Below, piece after piece: positions 1 through 10,440 of a stretch of DNA of 64,000 nt. Each line of letters begins with the position of its first letter. Positions within the stretch are counted from its first letter, which is position 1. The notes beneath the pieces were generated by a model that ran no database searches, had not been told where the DNA came from, and saw only the letters and a program-made list of their open reading frames with translations. Source of the DNA: Piezodorus guildinii (lineage: Eukaryota > Arthropoda > Insecta > Hemiptera > Pentatomidae); assembly GCA_023052935.1 (NCBI GenBank), contig CM041298.1, forward strand, positions 49,343,313 through 49,407,312. Direction: 5' to 3'. The position numbers and the translations under genes are program-made.

Positions 1-716
1 TTCTGTTTGAGATGACCGTAGGTACTCGAACAGCTGGGACTTGAATGATGGTAGGGAAGAAGCATGGCGGATAGGAGTAGGTAGGAAATTCCAGAAAGTA
101 GTAGAGCGGACAAGAAAGGAATTTTCAAAACTTGTTGTTCTTTGGCCAGGAATATAAAGGTCAGAATGGCACGGTCTTGTTTTGAGGGAGCGGACTGACG
201 ATTTAAATTGCAGAAGCCTGTGGATATAGAGAGGTAGCTGGGAGTTGATGGTTTGGTAAAGGTATGATCCAAAGAAATATTGTCTGCGGTTTGAAGGAAG
301 GAGCCACTTTAACTCACTGTATCACATGATACCTCTTCGGTGTGCCAAGTACAAATCTTAAAATGTATTCATAATTCGCTTTAGCCTGTCCTCGAGCACC
401 GTCGAGAGGCCAACCATATACTCCGTAGCAGTAGTCAAAGTGGAGGAAAATAAGTGAGGATACAAGGAGCTTACGGGTGGATTGTGAAAGAAGATGGCGG
501 GAGCGATGGAAAAATTTAAGGGTACTTATTGTTCTTCGGGAGATTTGGACAATATGGGGTTTCCAGGAAAGGGTTTGGTCAATGGTAATACCTAGGTTTT
601 TGACAGAGGAAGTGAAGGTTAGGAATTCATTTAGGGTTAGACTCGGAAATGTAGTATGGGATCTGAGGGGGGAATTCGAACCTATAACAATCGCCTGAGT
701 TTTGAATAGGAGTATA
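1..716 (-). pseudogene. CR1-like reverse transcriptase, C-terminal fragment, cut by window edge
   Basis: Read on the minus strand, this segment encodes a decayed version of the C-terminal third of the CR1 reverse transcriptase found at 6224-7930. The order of recognisable blocks is AIVIGS, VKNLGITIDQTLSW, LVSSLIFLHFDYC and finally PSFKSQLFEYLRSSQ near position 1. The family uses this protein to nick a target and copy its RNA into DNA. No single frame runs through; frameshifts and stops are present, so it is dead. The polymerase core (FDFSKAFD and YADD) is absent, because the match begins after the YADD block. Nucleotide similarity to the 6.3-6.9 kb element is obvious but diverged, so this is a sister subfamily (here A2), shared with 47285-47915. 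Confidence 0.75.
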
Positions 717-1017
717 GTATTAATAGTAGTCTAGTATACATACAACCCACAAAAGAATCCTTTTTCGATATTATTTTTCGTTCTACGTTGGATGTTGTTC
801 AATAGGGGAGATCAGCTACCATTCGATTCTGCGCTCCAGCAATAGTAAACAGTATCCTTACCAACTCGATTAAGATAGCTGGCTCATACCTCCATCTTCT
901 GTCCAGTGGACTAGTCTACGCCAAACATTGAAGCTATCCTATTGCTTTTTTTTTTTTTAAAAAAAATCTTTGTAGTGCCGGTGCTTTTTAAATATATAAG
1001 GAAAACAACGCAATCAA
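717..1017. other. Unassigned AT-rich spacer
   Basis: No reading frame or repeat was recognised. A T-run followed by an A-run at about 943-967 could form a short hairpin or mark the end of an old insertion. Confidence 0.4.
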
Positions 1018-1560
1018 TCATTTTTTAATTCGAGTTTTCAAAGAAAATACACGTTTTAGTGTCCCCTGCCTCCCAAATGAGCAAATCCCTCCAAAAGATC
1101 TAAGGTACGTATACCTGCCTTCAAAAAGAAAAGGCGTCCTTACACTAAAATCGAACAACCTCAAGAGCCAATTGATTCCATGAATTAGCACCATTTCTCG
1201 ATAATCTCAAAAAACGACACTAATGATTTCAATTTAATACATTCAAATAAATCGATAAACAATTTAATGGCCTCTAATATTATTTAGGTTTTATTCTGAT
1301 TGAAATGGTCTGACAGGGCTTAAATAGCCATATTTTAAATAGTCTGCCTTTTGAAGTATCTTTACTTTTTTTATATTTAAAAATAACCCTTTTATCAAGC
1401 TAGCATTGATAAAAAAAAACGAGTAAATATACAAGTTTAACGAATTATATAAGCAACCAAAGAAAAAAGAGCTAACATATTTTTTAAGGTTTTGTTAGCG
1501 TTAGAATAGTATATAGATTTATATGGTACCTTTGGAGGGCTAATTACATTAGAAAGCATG
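1018..1560 (-). repeat. Family K repeat (Helentron-like, non-autonomous), decayed copy
   Basis: The segment matches, in antisense, blocks found in the long copies at 36495-37405 and 59716-60515. These are the block ending in ACACGTTTTAGGGTCCCCTG, the block around GATTGAAATAGTCTGACAGG, and the block around CCGTTGGAGAGCTAA. It has no coding capacity. It stops at the MITE at 1561, so the MITE may have inserted into it or at its edge. Confidence 0.6.
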
Positions 1561-1808
1561 TCTGTGGCGGTCGTGAATAAGTGGTTAAGTCAAAATCTTT
1601 CATTTTACAGGTGAGCGACTTAAACTTTACGTAATACCCAAAGTAGAGTAATTAACATACAGCTTTCTTTCCACCTGAAAATTCTTCTTCCAAGAAATTT
1701 CCTTAACCAATTTAACACGACGTGGGAGACGGTCTGAGGGAGCGATACGTGGAGTTAAGTCATTTTTTATATAACTGGAGTTATCCAGTTTTTCACGACC
1801 GCCGCAGA
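1561..1808. mobile_element. MITE copy 1 with TCTGTGGCGGTCGTGAA terminal inverted repeats
   Basis: The left end reads TCTGTGGCGGTCGTGAA and the right end is its reverse complement with one change (TTCACGACCGCCGCAGA). A second copy with the same ends and highly similar interior is at 48631-48877. Both are about 248 bp and non-coding. Flanks repeat a dinucleotide: TG/TG here and TA/TA at the second copy. This is compatible with a Tc1/mariner-type 2-bp target duplication, although TG is not canonical. The 121-codon minus-strand frame over this repeat is fortuitous. Confidence 0.8.
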
Positions 1809-1829
1809 TGTTATTTAGGTAGCCACCTT

Positions 1830-1900
1830 TAGTGTAGTGGCTAGCATAACAACCTTCTATGAACAAGGTTACGGTTTCGAACCCGGCAGATCGCCTAATG
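1830..1900 (+). repeat. SINE family 1, tRNA-like head only
   Basis: GTAGTGGCTAGCATAA resembles an RNA polymerase III A box and GGTTTCGAACCCGG a B box, about 35 bp apart. The same head occurs at 17865 and, inverted, near 44232. The SINE body is missing. Confidence 0.6.
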
Positions 1901-2809
1901 ATATGGATGTAATATTTAGAGAGCTGTAATAACATGTTTTTTTTCGGTGTGATGGTCTTAAATGTCGAATTATTCAATTTTAATTCCCTCATCTATAGTG
2001 CCTTTAATTTTGTATTTATAATTTATGTTGATTGTATATATAATTGATTCAAAACAATGAACCAATATAATGACAAATATAAAATATGAAAGAATTTGAT
2101 AAGCAATCCATAGGAAATAATGTATAATATTTTTTTAGATAACTTTGTTTTAGCACATAACTAGAGTTATCTTCATTTATACCGCTGAGAACCTAAAAAT
2201 TATAAAAAATAATCTATCTTACCTACGAAACTGTAATAGATAGTAGAGAGTACCAAAAAGCACATAAACATAAGTGATTATTCTTGATAAGTTATATTAA
2301 TATTTTATTTAATCTAAATTAAATGTTACCCTCGAAACTCAATATAACTTCATTTTTCTTATTCATTGTTAAGTTTAGAATTTTTTTGCAAAATTTATTA
2401 ATCTGTTTTAATAAGTTTTTTTTTAAGTTTTTCTATTTATCATATTATAAAAATCATAGAAATGCTTTATCTAAAGGTCTACTAATGAATATATATATTG
2501 TCAGAACGAAGTCTGTTTTTTATAAAGTAAGAAGAATGAAAAAATTAGCTCCTGGTTTTAGTGAAAATTCTTTCTTTCACTGATAAGCGTTTGATTTGAT
2601 CTATTATTTATTTATTTTTACTTCTTCCTTCTCTTTATTTCAAATTAAATAATTTTGATTTATTTAAATTATATTTTAGTACGTAGAGGCCATCCATTTT
2701 TATCCTTTTCTATGATTCCCTTTTCAAGCAATTAAAATATCCATTAATATTTATAACTTAAAGAAATAATTATATGATAATAAATGTGCAATAGTCTCAT
2801 TATTTTACA

Positions 2810-2810
<1 letters not shown>
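1901..2810. other. Unassigned AT-rich region
   Basis: No coding, RNA or clear repeat signal was found. The 86-codon frame at 2323-2583 is dominated by Phe/Leu/Lys/Asn from AT-rich sequence and looks fortuitous. Confidence 0.4.
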
Positions 2811-2880
<70 letters not shown>

Positions 2881-2890
2881 GTATATATAT
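2811..2890. repeat. (TA)n microsatellite
   Basis: A near-perfect TA dinucleotide run of about 65 bp. Confidence 0.95.
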
Positions 2891-2989
2891 AGAATCAGTC
2901 TTTGTAACGTATCTGTTTTCAGTTACGTTCCTACGAGTTTTCATTTATCACTGATTTTTTTATTGTTTATATGAGAGCGGATGGTAGAC

Positions 2990-3090
2990 TGTATATTAAT
3001 AATCTGGTGCGGGCAAAAGTTTCACTTACTTCGGTTGTTATAATCAATTTAATAGCTATTAAATATGCATACAGTTGGAATAAATTTATA
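2990..3090 (+). repeat. Family K repeat, 5' end fragment
   Basis: It starts with the family K opening (AATCTGGTGCGGGCAAAAG, then TTTCACTTACTTCGG) and loses similarity after about 90 bp. Confidence 0.55.
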
Positions 3091-4060
3091 TAAAATGTGT
3101 ATTCAGTGTCGTTGGATACATATGATTTAGTTTAAAAAAATGTAAGTTTTTTCAAAAACTTATTTAAAGAAAGGGTATAGCCGGGTTAGGATGGTAAATC
3201 TGTCCCTGTGGCTGTTGTGACACAAACTTGGGGGATCGATTTGGTGTTTCATAAAAATAATTCATCTAAATTTTAAACTTTTTAATTCAAGCTGTTTTCG
3301 AGATTTTTTAATAGTAAAATTTGAAATAAATTAATATTGATTTTTTCCTCTGATTCTAAGGAGTCAAGTGCATGAAAAAAATGATATGATCACGATCCTT
3401 AAGCGAAAAGACAATTTTTAGTTGAAGAAAGAAAACCAAAATATTAATTTTTTAACCTTTTTGAAAATTGTCAATCACCGATTTTTTAAAGAAAATATCT
3501 TTTATACTCCTCCATACACATGAATGTTTTCGAATTTTTCGAAGTGGTGGAACAATATGAAAAATAAATAAAAACGTGTTTTTTTTTTAAATCATGCATT
3601 TAACTTATATTTCCTATTATTATTGAAAAAATGTATGAACAATTATTTCTCATCAAAAATTCATAATTACATTACTTATATAACCTTTTCAATCTTTTGA
3701 CTACAAAATGATTGGATAAAAGCTTTGTTTTTCAAAATGCGGGCCAGGGTAGCGCTCTATAACGCCGTCTATTTAGCCACTATCAATAATTTCTTCTAAG
3801 GTTCGCTTGTTCTGGTATTTTCTATGCATTCCTCTAGGAAAGATGTGTTTTCGGTTAAAAAATAATTTTCTATCATTTTTCGATAATCTAAAAGTTTTTT
3901 AAAACGCAAGATTTAGGGGAAAGATTTTTAATTGTTTTCATATTTATCCATCACATCGAAAAATTAGAAAAAATTCTTTAGTACAAAGGAGCATACAAGA
4001 CATTTTCTGACGAAATTCGGTCGGACAAAATTTTTAGAACACCCGGCTTTACCCTTTACA
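3091..4060. other. Unassigned AT-rich region
   Basis: No gene is supported. Short higher-GC patches at 3178-3240 and 3735-3780 look like pieces of old repeats, but I could not match them elsewhere in the window. Confidence 0.35.
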
Positions 4061-4061
4061 A

Positions 4062-4480
4062 CTGTATTGATTCTATACAACAAGTAAATGGGATAATATT
4101 TGGTTAAAACACATGGTAGTCCTGTGAACAAACTACTCATTGGTAGCATACCATTGGCCTATTTATGGTAGATGGTCTTTAGACCATCTTCTTTTAGGTC
4201 GTATCGGTGGATTGTCAGGAATCGATGTTGAGAGAGGTCACGGATAAGCGGGTTTGAGTGGGCAGGAAGTTTGGAATAAAAATATGTATATCTTTATTGG
4301 GCTAAGTCTTCAACTAATGGGATATTAAGGTCTTTATGGATGATTTTATTCGTAACAAAGTAATTAAGGATTTTGGAATGCATAAATTGGATGCGAGAAG
4401 AATTTGATAGTTTAGTGGACCCCACATTGAGATTCCGTAGTTCCAAATAGGCCTGAAATAGTTATAACGATAAGTTTTTA
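4062..4480 (-). pseudogene. Jockey-clade (family B) retrotransposon, 3' fragment, decayed
   Basis: In antisense this matches the 3' part of the Jockey copy at 13064-14233. It covers the last quarter of the reverse-transcriptase ORF through the conserved end (PRRLKRRWPRDLL in the intact frame) and the 3' UTR with its ATACAACAAGTAAAT block. Many substitutions and indels leave no open frame. It is the same subfamily as the tandem array at 10640-11966. Confidence 0.7.
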
Positions 4481-4519
4481 ATAATATAACTATATTAAAA
4501 TTTTAAGTATAATAAACGG

Positions 4520-4800
4520 TAATAACTTTATGCTTTATTCATCACTTTATATTACTTTCTACAAATTTTTATTATTATAATATAATATAAAATCTATAAT
4601 ATTTTTACTAAAATCTTTCTGTTTCCAACGGTACATTATACGTCTATATTACTGTTAATATCAAAAGAAAAAAATTTTTTTTTTGCTCTTATATACTTTA
4701 GTTGGTCCTCAAATTAGTTTAACTTGTATATTAAGCCGTTATTTATCAATAATAATAAGATGATAAGGTTAATCTTGGAGTGCCAAAAAAAGTATTAACA
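4520..4800 (+). repeat. Family K repeat, internal fragment
   Basis: It shares the TTTCCAACGGTA...CATTATACG block, the TTAGTTGG block and the AACAAGATAAT-like block with the copies at 36.5 and 59.7 kb. Confidence 0.55.
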
Positions 4801-5689
4801 TAACTGATTGTTTTTTATAATTTTATTTTAATGTTGTTCCATCTAAACTATATACTTCTTTTAAAAACCCATTATATATTTTTTTAATTTGTTGGTATAT
4901 TTATCATAGTGTATAAATCATAGAAACCTTTTTTTTTTTTTTTAAATAAATAAGAATATGAAGTTGAAAACATTAATATAAAAATTTTCATAGTCGCATT
5001 ACTTTCCCTTAGTATAGATTTTAACTATACGTAAGTAAAAAAAAAAAAAAAATGTTAGAACATTAAAAATACTGTTTTATCCTATTTATAAGTTCTTGAT
5101 TACTACCACATTCATTTTATTTTGGATGAATTGTGATGTTTTCACTGTTACACAACACACGACGATTTCAGGTTTCTCGGTGTTGCCAGGTCGAAAGTAA
5201 TTTTATTATCAATATTTAATTTTTACCTGCAGCAGTCAGGTTACTAACCAATTACCTGCAGAGGGTGTGCATTGTTGTTATGTGGTGATCAAACCGTAAT
5301 ATTTTTATCTGTGGACTTTAAAAACATTTTTCTTATTTTCAAGTTGAAGTGCATTGCTTTATTTCTTATTGACTTATTTTGTTGAATCGATTTTTTAGTT
5401 CATTAAAGTGAATCTTATTTTTATATTTTTTAACCAACGCCTAATATCCATCAAAGGATTAAAAAGAAAAAAATCATAAAAGGTTTTCATTTCATTTCAC
5501 ATCTAATGAGTGTTTGATGAAGGCGTGGAAACCTTATGATATATTCACTAACCTGTTACATGGCAATAACTACCAATTTAATTATAAGCTGTAACGATCG
5601 CTCTTCATTAAATATTCTATTAACACTCAAGTGATATCTGTAATAACGGATCTATTTCTATAATAATAAGCATAGATAGCGAAAATATT
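4801..5689. other. Unassigned AT-rich region
   Basis: No coding or repeat assignment. Position 5225-5265 contains two nearby CCTGCAG motifs (a short direct repeat), and A-runs occur at 5038-5052. Confidence 0.35.
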
Positions 5690-5891
5690 GTTTGTTTATT
5701 TAACGTCACTTTATGCTACAGTAGGAGTCCTAAATTATGCTTATCCGGGTTTAATTAGGATAGGGATCTTTAATGAGTTGAGTACCTGACAGTGCACAGG
5801 CTCGGGACCACCTTTATACGTCCCCTCTGAAGTACTGCAAAACTAAGGGTTTTTTACTACTATAAAATAATACTAGGACCTTAAATTATAC
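5690..5891 (-). repeat. SINE family 1, body and 3' end
   Basis: On the minus strand it ends with the family 3' terminus GTAGCATAAAGTGACGTTAA, as in the full copy at 43961-44235. It also contains the central GAGCCTGTGC and GGGGACGTA blocks. The tRNA-like head is replaced by unrelated sequence. The CR1 element begins directly to the right. Confidence 0.75.
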
Positions 5892-5942
5892 TATTATTGA
5901 AATGAAATTAAATGAAATGAAATGAAAAAAAATTTTTATTCT

Positions 5943-5957
5943 GGGACAGCTAGTCCC
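5943..5957 (-). promoter_or_regulatory. Conserved 3'-terminal hairpin of CR1 RNA
   Basis: On the minus strand GGGAC-TAGCT-GTCCC forms a 5-bp stem and 5-nt loop immediately before AGAATAAAA and the pentamer tail. Equivalent hairpins are at 33351-33365 and 51336-51346. In this clade the 3' end is what the reverse transcriptase recognises; a role for this hairpin is inferred. Confidence 0.6.
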
Positions 5958-6223
5958 CTAAGAATAATATAAATGTACAATAAAATATTTAAATTCTCGC
6001 TATATAAATTTTAACAACATGGTATCAAATTATATAGCATATGCACACTCACAGACATACACACACACATTCATTTATATACCTACATATTTATACACAC
6101 ATTCACAAACACAAACACATATATATATACATATACAAGGTCATATTACCTCAAAGAAATACAGTTATTAAAACAAAAAATAGTGAAAATTAAGATAAAA
6201 ATAAAGAGGCCAAACGATTAAGT

Positions 6224-7930
6224 TTATAAAGGCACGGAAGATTGATGTTCGAGGAGATGGATAAATAGGTGATGTTTGAAGGAGGCTAAGGATTGGCATG
6301 TACGAATCGATATGGGTAAGGAATTCCAAAATGAAGATGCACGTATGACAAAGGATCTCTTAAAGGAAGCAGTTCTGTGGGATGGAACAAGCAGGTTCGA
6401 GGGCTGGGATCTTGTGTTGATAGAGTGGATAGAGGATAGGGGGGTGAACATATTGTAGATATAAATGGGTTTTTTGGTTCTAAAGGATTGGTAAAGGTAA
6501 GTTACTAAGAAGTATTGTCGTCGGAATTTTGGGTAAAGCCACTTCAACTCCGCATACCAGGTGGAGACATGAGAGCGCCTGGGAATTCCGAAGATGAATC
6601 TAATGAAACAGTTCATCAGTCTCTTCAGCCTCATCTCAAGCGTCTCGGACAGTCCTCCAAACACCAGGCAGCCATAATCGAAGTGGGGGAAGATAAGAGA
6701 GGATACTAGGAGTTGGCGGGTTTTAAGGAGTATAAGTTCGCGTAATCGGTGGACCTGTTTAAGGATGGCTATGGATTTTCTAGAAACTTGGGAAATGTGA
6801 TTATTCCAGGAAAGGTTTTGGTCGAGGAATACACCTAGGTTTCTAACAGACGTGTGGAAGATAATGGGTCTATGGTTGAGGTAGAGTAAAGGGTGACAGG
6901 TGAGGGAGTTGAGGAGATGTTTGGAACCAATAAGAATGGCTTTGGTTTTATCGATATTGAGCTTTAGGCCATTATTGATGGCCCATAAATTGATGCTGTC
7001 GATGTCTTCTTGTAATTTTTGGACCACCTCAGGCATTTCGGTGGGATGGAAGGAAAGGTAAATTTGGAGATCATCGGCATATAGGTGGTATTTAGAGTGA
7101 TGTATGCAATTGAGTAGGTCATTAACATAGATCGAGAAAAGGATAGGTGATAGTGATGATCCCAGAGGAACTCCATGTGTTAACAGGATCGGTGAGGAAG
7201 GATGTTTATTTGGAATTATCACAGTTTGAGTTCGGGCAGATAGAAAGGAGAGGAACCAGTTTAAGACACTATCAGATACTGAGAGGTTTCGGAGTTTGGA
7301 AATAAGGATTTCATGATTTACCATATCAAAGGCTTTTGAGAAGTCAAAGAGAACTAGGATTGATATTTTCTTTTTGTCTATGGAGGTTTGAAGGTCTTGG
7401 GTAATTTTTAGGAGAGCTGATTGTGTGGAATATTGGGATCTAAAGCCAGACTGGAAGGGAACAAGTAGAGATTTTTGTTCAAGGAAGTTATAGAATTGGG
7501 AGTGGACTATTCTTTCAAGCGGTTTTGAGAGGTAGGATAGGATCGATATAGGTCTGAAGTCCGATGCTGAGGAAGGGTTAGGAACTTTATTCAAAGGACA
7601 AACGATAACCTTATTCCAGGCTATTGGAAACACGGAGCGTTGGAGAGAGAAGTTATAGATATGTAGGAGAGCGGGAAAGATGGCTGGGAGGCACAGTTTT
7701 ATAATTTTCACTGCGATTTGATCAGGGCCGTAATCATTGGTTTTGGATTTAAGGATAGAGTATAGGAGGTCGTCGGGTGAGATGTTCTGGAAATAGAAGT
7801 TTTCTGAATCAAAGGTGCGTTGAGGAAAGCAGATTTGGGTTGGGTAAGGCATAAGAAGAGGATCAGCAAAATGCTTATTCAGTTCGTCGGGAGTTACGGG
7901 ATAGATGGAATTGGATTTTGAATTTATCAC
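6224..7930 (-). CDS. CR1 ORF2, reverse transcriptase part
   Basis: This open frame of 568 codons is the polymerase half of CR1 ORF2. It would copy the element's RNA at a nicked chromosomal site. Visible motifs in order are DFRPISILS (near residue 125), the catalytic FDFSKAFD (about 195), HGVPLGSSLSP (motif B, about 255), the catalytic YADDLQIY (about 285), NLGVFLDQNLSW (about 360), FDYGCLVFGG and the C-terminal FWNSLP block, ending QSSVPL. The first codon at 7930 is GTG and is not a real start; the protein should be continuous with the endonuclease frame at 7927-9030. A one-base loss in an A-run just upstream (about 7935-7942) splits them. Motif B normally reads VPQGS; here it is VPLGS, one base away, which probably cripples polymerase activity. 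Confidence 0.9.
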   Translation of the reverse strand: MINSKSNSIYPVTPDELNKHFADPLLMPYPTQICFPQRTFDSENFYFQNISPDDLLYSILKSKTNDYGPDQIAVKIIKLCLPAIFPALLHIYNFSLQRSVFPIAWNKVIVCPLNKVPNPSSASDFRPISILSYLSKPLERIVHSQFYNFLEQKSLLVPFQSGFRSQYSTQSALLKITQDLQTSIDKKKISILVLFDFSKAFDMVNHEILISKLRNLSVSDSVLNWFLSFLSARTQTVIIPNKHPSSPILLTHGVPLGSSLSPILFSIYVNDLLNCIHHSKYHLYADDLQIYLSFHPTEMPEVVQKLQEDIDSINLWAINNGLKLNIDKTKAILIGSKHLLNSLTCHPLLYLNHRPIIFHTSVRNLGVFLDQNLSWNNHISQVSRKSIAILKQVHRLRELILLKTRQLLVSSLIFPHFDYGCLVFGGLSETLEMRLKRLMNCFIRFIFGIPRRSHVSTWYAELKWLYPKFRRQYFLVTYLYQSFRTKKPIYIYNMFTPLSSIHSINTRSQPSNLLVPSHRTASFKRSFVIRASSFWNSLPISIRTCQSLASFKHHLFIHLLEHQSSVPL

Positions 7931-9030
7931 GGATAATTTTTTAAGGATTTTCCATTTGGATTTGGAATCAGGAGCTTGTGAAAGGGAATCATGGAAAACT
8001 TAGCTTTAGCACGGCGTATGGAAGATTGGGTGAGGTTTCTGAGGGATTTGAAAGTGGAGTAATCATTACTAATTTTTGTGCGTTTAAATTTTCTTCTGGC
8101 AGCATCTCTTTGCCTCATCAAATCTCTTATCTCTTGATTAATCCACGGTGCTGGGAGGCGCTTGATGGTGGAAGTCTTGAGCGGAGCATGATGGTCAAGG
8201 AAAGTAAATAGAGTAGAGGATAGGCATTCCACCATTTCATCAATGGATGTTAAGGAATAAATAGGTTCCAAGGATTGGGATAATGGATCAAGGTATGGAT
8301 TTATCTTTTCTGCTGTCAAGGAGTCTAGATCGCGCCAAGTGGCTTTCTTAGGGATTATTTGTGGAGTTGGAATATTATAGGAGATATTGATGAGATCGTG
8401 ATGCGAAAGAAAAGGCAAAGGAAGCTGAGATGAGGAGGCTAATTTATGAGAGGAGTCAATGATAAAGAGATCAAGCCATGTGCTGGAAAATTGCGTGTGA
8501 TGAGTGGGTTGAAAAGGAACAATAAAAAGGTCTAGGGAATGAAAGAGGTTTGTCAGATATGATTTATCTGGGGAATCGGAGATAAGATTGGTATTGAGAT
8601 CACCGGCTATTATAACATGGTTGTACATTGGTATATAGGTAAACAGGGAGGATTCGAAGGTGGAATCATATCGGATTTGGGGAGGACGATATATGGCGAT
8701 GAATAGGAGAGTAAAGGTATCTTGAAAAATTTCTAGGAATAGATATTCGATATGAGGAGTGTTAGGAGAGGGAGATTTTAGGAGGGTTTTGACTCTCAAA
8801 CTATCATGAACGAAAGCACAGACCCCTCCTCCAGGTCTGCCCTCTCGATCATGACGAATGAGGGTATAATTAGGAATGGATACAGAGGACGTAGGGATAA
8901 AAGGTTTTAACCAGGTTTCAGAAACAGCAATAATATGGTAGAAATTGTGAAGGAAATAGTCGAGAAATTCGTCATAGTGCGCCTGAAGGGATTGGGAGTT
9001 AACATGGCAGGATAATAGGATATTAGACAT
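7927..9030 (-). CDS. CR1 ORF2, AP-like endonuclease part
   Basis: The 367-codon frame is an exonuclease/endonuclease/phosphatase-fold domain that nicks target DNA for target-primed reverse transcription. Key residues are visible: Asn in HVNSQSL (about 11), Glu in SETWLKP (about 38), RPGGGVCAFV (about 67), YRPPQ, Asp/Asn in AGDLNTNL (about 144) and the His/Asp pair in LSHHDLI (about 210). The linker beyond residue 260 (LPAPWINQEIRDLMRQRDAARR) is the usual bridge to the reverse transcriptase. The start ATG at 9030 gives MSNILLSCHVN, a normal CR1 opening. It ends early in KNYP-stop through the frameshift described for the neighbouring frame, and the two overlap by four bases. Confidence 0.9.
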   Translation of the reverse strand: MSNILLSCHVNSQSLQAHYDEFLDYFLHNFYHIIAVSETWLKPFIPTSSVSIPNYTLIRHDREGRPGGGVCAFVHDSLRVKTLLKSPSPNTPHIEYLFLEIFQDTFTLLFIAIYRPPQIRYDSTFESSLFTYIPMYNHVIIAGDLNTNLISDSPDKSYLTNLFHSLDLFIVPFQPTHHTQFSSTWLDLFIIDSSHKLASSSQLPLPFLSHHDLINISYNIPTPQIIPKKATWRDLDSLTAEKINPYLDPLSQSLEPIYSLTSIDEMVECLSSTLFTFLDHHAPLKTSTIKRLPAPWINQEIRDLMRQRDAARRKFKRTKISNDYSTFKSLRNLTQSSIRRAKAKFSMIPFHKLLIPNPNGKSLKNYP

Positions 9031-9374
9031 TTATGGAAAGAAAAGGGTTTTTATTATTTAAGGTTTGGGAAGAAAAGGAACAATAGTAACAATAATAATA
9101 TAAAATAGGTAATAATATGCTTATTTCTAGATATTCAGAAATTATGAATACAATAATAAAAATAAATTCAGAAGGAAATAAAATATTCACTATCGGAGTA
9201 GCTATAAAATAAAATTGTCTTGAAAAATTAAAGAAAAAAAAGGGCTCTAAAACAAAAGAATTTAATATGAAAAAGAAAAGAAAAGTTTTTTTTAAGAAGA
9301 AAAAAGAAAAAAAAACATTATTTTAAAAAATAAGAAAAAAAAATGACTGCATTAATGGGAACGGTGAGTTTATT
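9031..9374 (-). other. Spacer between CR1 ORF1 and ORF2
   Basis: This A-rich (coding-strand T-rich) interval of 344 bp holds no frame. It is long for a CR1 inter-ORF spacer and may have gained bases by homopolymer expansion. Confidence 0.5.
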
Positions 9375-10358
9375 TCATTGAAATATGTCCAAGTCCTCGG
9401 CTTTGATGATGATGATTGCTGGCGGTCCGTCATCTCGTCTACAACGCACACGTCCTCCGGCAAACCACACGTATTTTATCCTGGCAGCGGCCTTCTTCTA
9501 CCTCGCCAACCAGTATAGGTGCCGATTCGAAGCGGACATCTCCTCCGCGATATAAATCCGGTCGTCGTTGTCCCAGCCAAGGTGCCTAGTGGTGAAGTCC
9601 CTTTTAACTTTTCGAAGGCGAATCACCTCGTCCCGAACTGTCTGGCGAACGAAGCGCGCGACTATCGATAGTGGTCGGGGATCCTCTCCTCTGGTCCTTT
9701 TCCTCTCCACCTTATCCAGGTCCTCGGCCGAGATTCGTACGCCCAGAGCGGCTCCGATAGAGCAAACTACTCCCTCGGGAGACTCTCCAGATTTTACTGG
9801 GATCCCTCTGATTTCAATAGAGTGGGAGAGTTGGGATTGCTCAGCATGGTTAAGTCTGACCTCCATGATTTTTAATTGATTCTTTAGGCAATTATTTTCG
9901 TTTAATAATTTTTCAATTAGTTCGTCTTGTTTTATGGTTCTTTCCTCCATCTTTTTTAGTCTATCGTGGTTTTCAAAGCTCATATCAGCTTGTTTACTCA
10001 TATTTTCTTTTATCTCCTTCATATCATCATTCAATCTACTCACCTCCCCTAATATGACTAAAATATTTTCCTCCATATTTTTGCTTGCTGTAACAGTGTA
10101 TGTTTTTGTTACTTGGGACTTTCCCGACAGCTCACAGTGACCACATAACCATTTCTTTTTCGCTTGCGCGAGATCTGGTTCTTGAATATTTGTGCATTTA
10201 ATGTGGTATATAATTTTGCATATAAAGCACGAGAGCGTCGCCTTGTCCTCTCGGGAGATATTTATTCTACAGATGGGACACACTGCCATAACGAGTGGGG
10301 TGGTAACACTGCCAATGAGTAGTAGTGGGAGAAGGTGTGGTGGGGATGAGTGCGACAT
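9375..10358 (-). pseudogene. CR1 ORF1 (PHD finger, coiled coil, FP25-like C-terminal domain), amber-interrupted
   Basis: ORF1 proteins of this type bind the element's RNA and act as chaperones. The frame opens at 10358, though the Met at MAVCPICRINI (residue 24) is the likelier start. A Cys/His zinc finger (CPIC, then CFIC..HIKC, then WLCGHC, residues 27-75) is of PHD/RING type. A charged heptad-rich coiled coil follows (about 95-175), then a C-terminal domain like that in baculovirus FP25 and many CR1 ORF1s (SIEIRGIPV, GVRISAEDLDKVERK, PLSIVARFV, RIYIAEEMS). The frame stops at TAG (9498-9500) in YWLAR-stop-KKAAA. Past the stop the same frame continues 40 sense codons (KYVWFAGGRVCVR, then GPPAII) to TGA at 9375-9377, which is the expected domain end. 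So the amber is a recent lesion. Confidence 0.85.
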
Positions 10359-10440
10359 TATTACTATAATACTCTCGCCGCGTAAACAACTGCCGAGTTT
10401 ATACTCCTTGACTATTATCTACTCAGTCCTCTTTAAATAT

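Larger units (their letters stand above)
5892..10440 (-). mobile_element. CR1-clade non-LTR retrotransposon, near full length
   Basis: Going 5' to 3' on the minus strand there is a 5' UTR, ORF1 (10358 to 9375), a spacer, and ORF2 with endonuclease (9030-7927) then reverse transcriptase (7930-6224). A 3' UTR of about 330 bp follows, ending in a short hairpin and an imperfect ATTTC pentamer tail. Lack of LTRs, a tail of short tandem repeats and ORF1 with a PHD-type finger are all typical of CR1. The 5' boundary is uncertain: the next recognised sequence (Jockey/SINE array) starts near 10640, so the 5' UTR may extend beyond 10440. Damage is slight: one amber in ORF1 (9498-9500), one homopolymer slip in ORF2 (about 7935) and a Gln-to-Leu change in motif B. 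The element is probably young but dead. Confidence 0.85.

Noticed and set aside
1627..1992. 121-codon minus-strand gene
   Set aside because: It crosses the MITE and the SINE head; composition and boundaries are accidental.
7927..7945. Programmed frameshift between CR1 endonuclease and reverse transcriptase
   Set aside because: CR1 ORF2 is normally one frame. The break lies in an A-run and one missing base explains it.
9375..9500. Programmed stop readthrough in CR1 ORF1
   Set aside because: No readthrough context is visible; a single substitution in a decaying copy is simpler.
9375..10358. Integrated baculovirus FP25 gene
   Set aside because: The FP25-like domain is common in ORF1 of CR1 elements. 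Here it sits in a CR1 with PHD finger, coiled coil and ORF2, so a viral origin is not needed.
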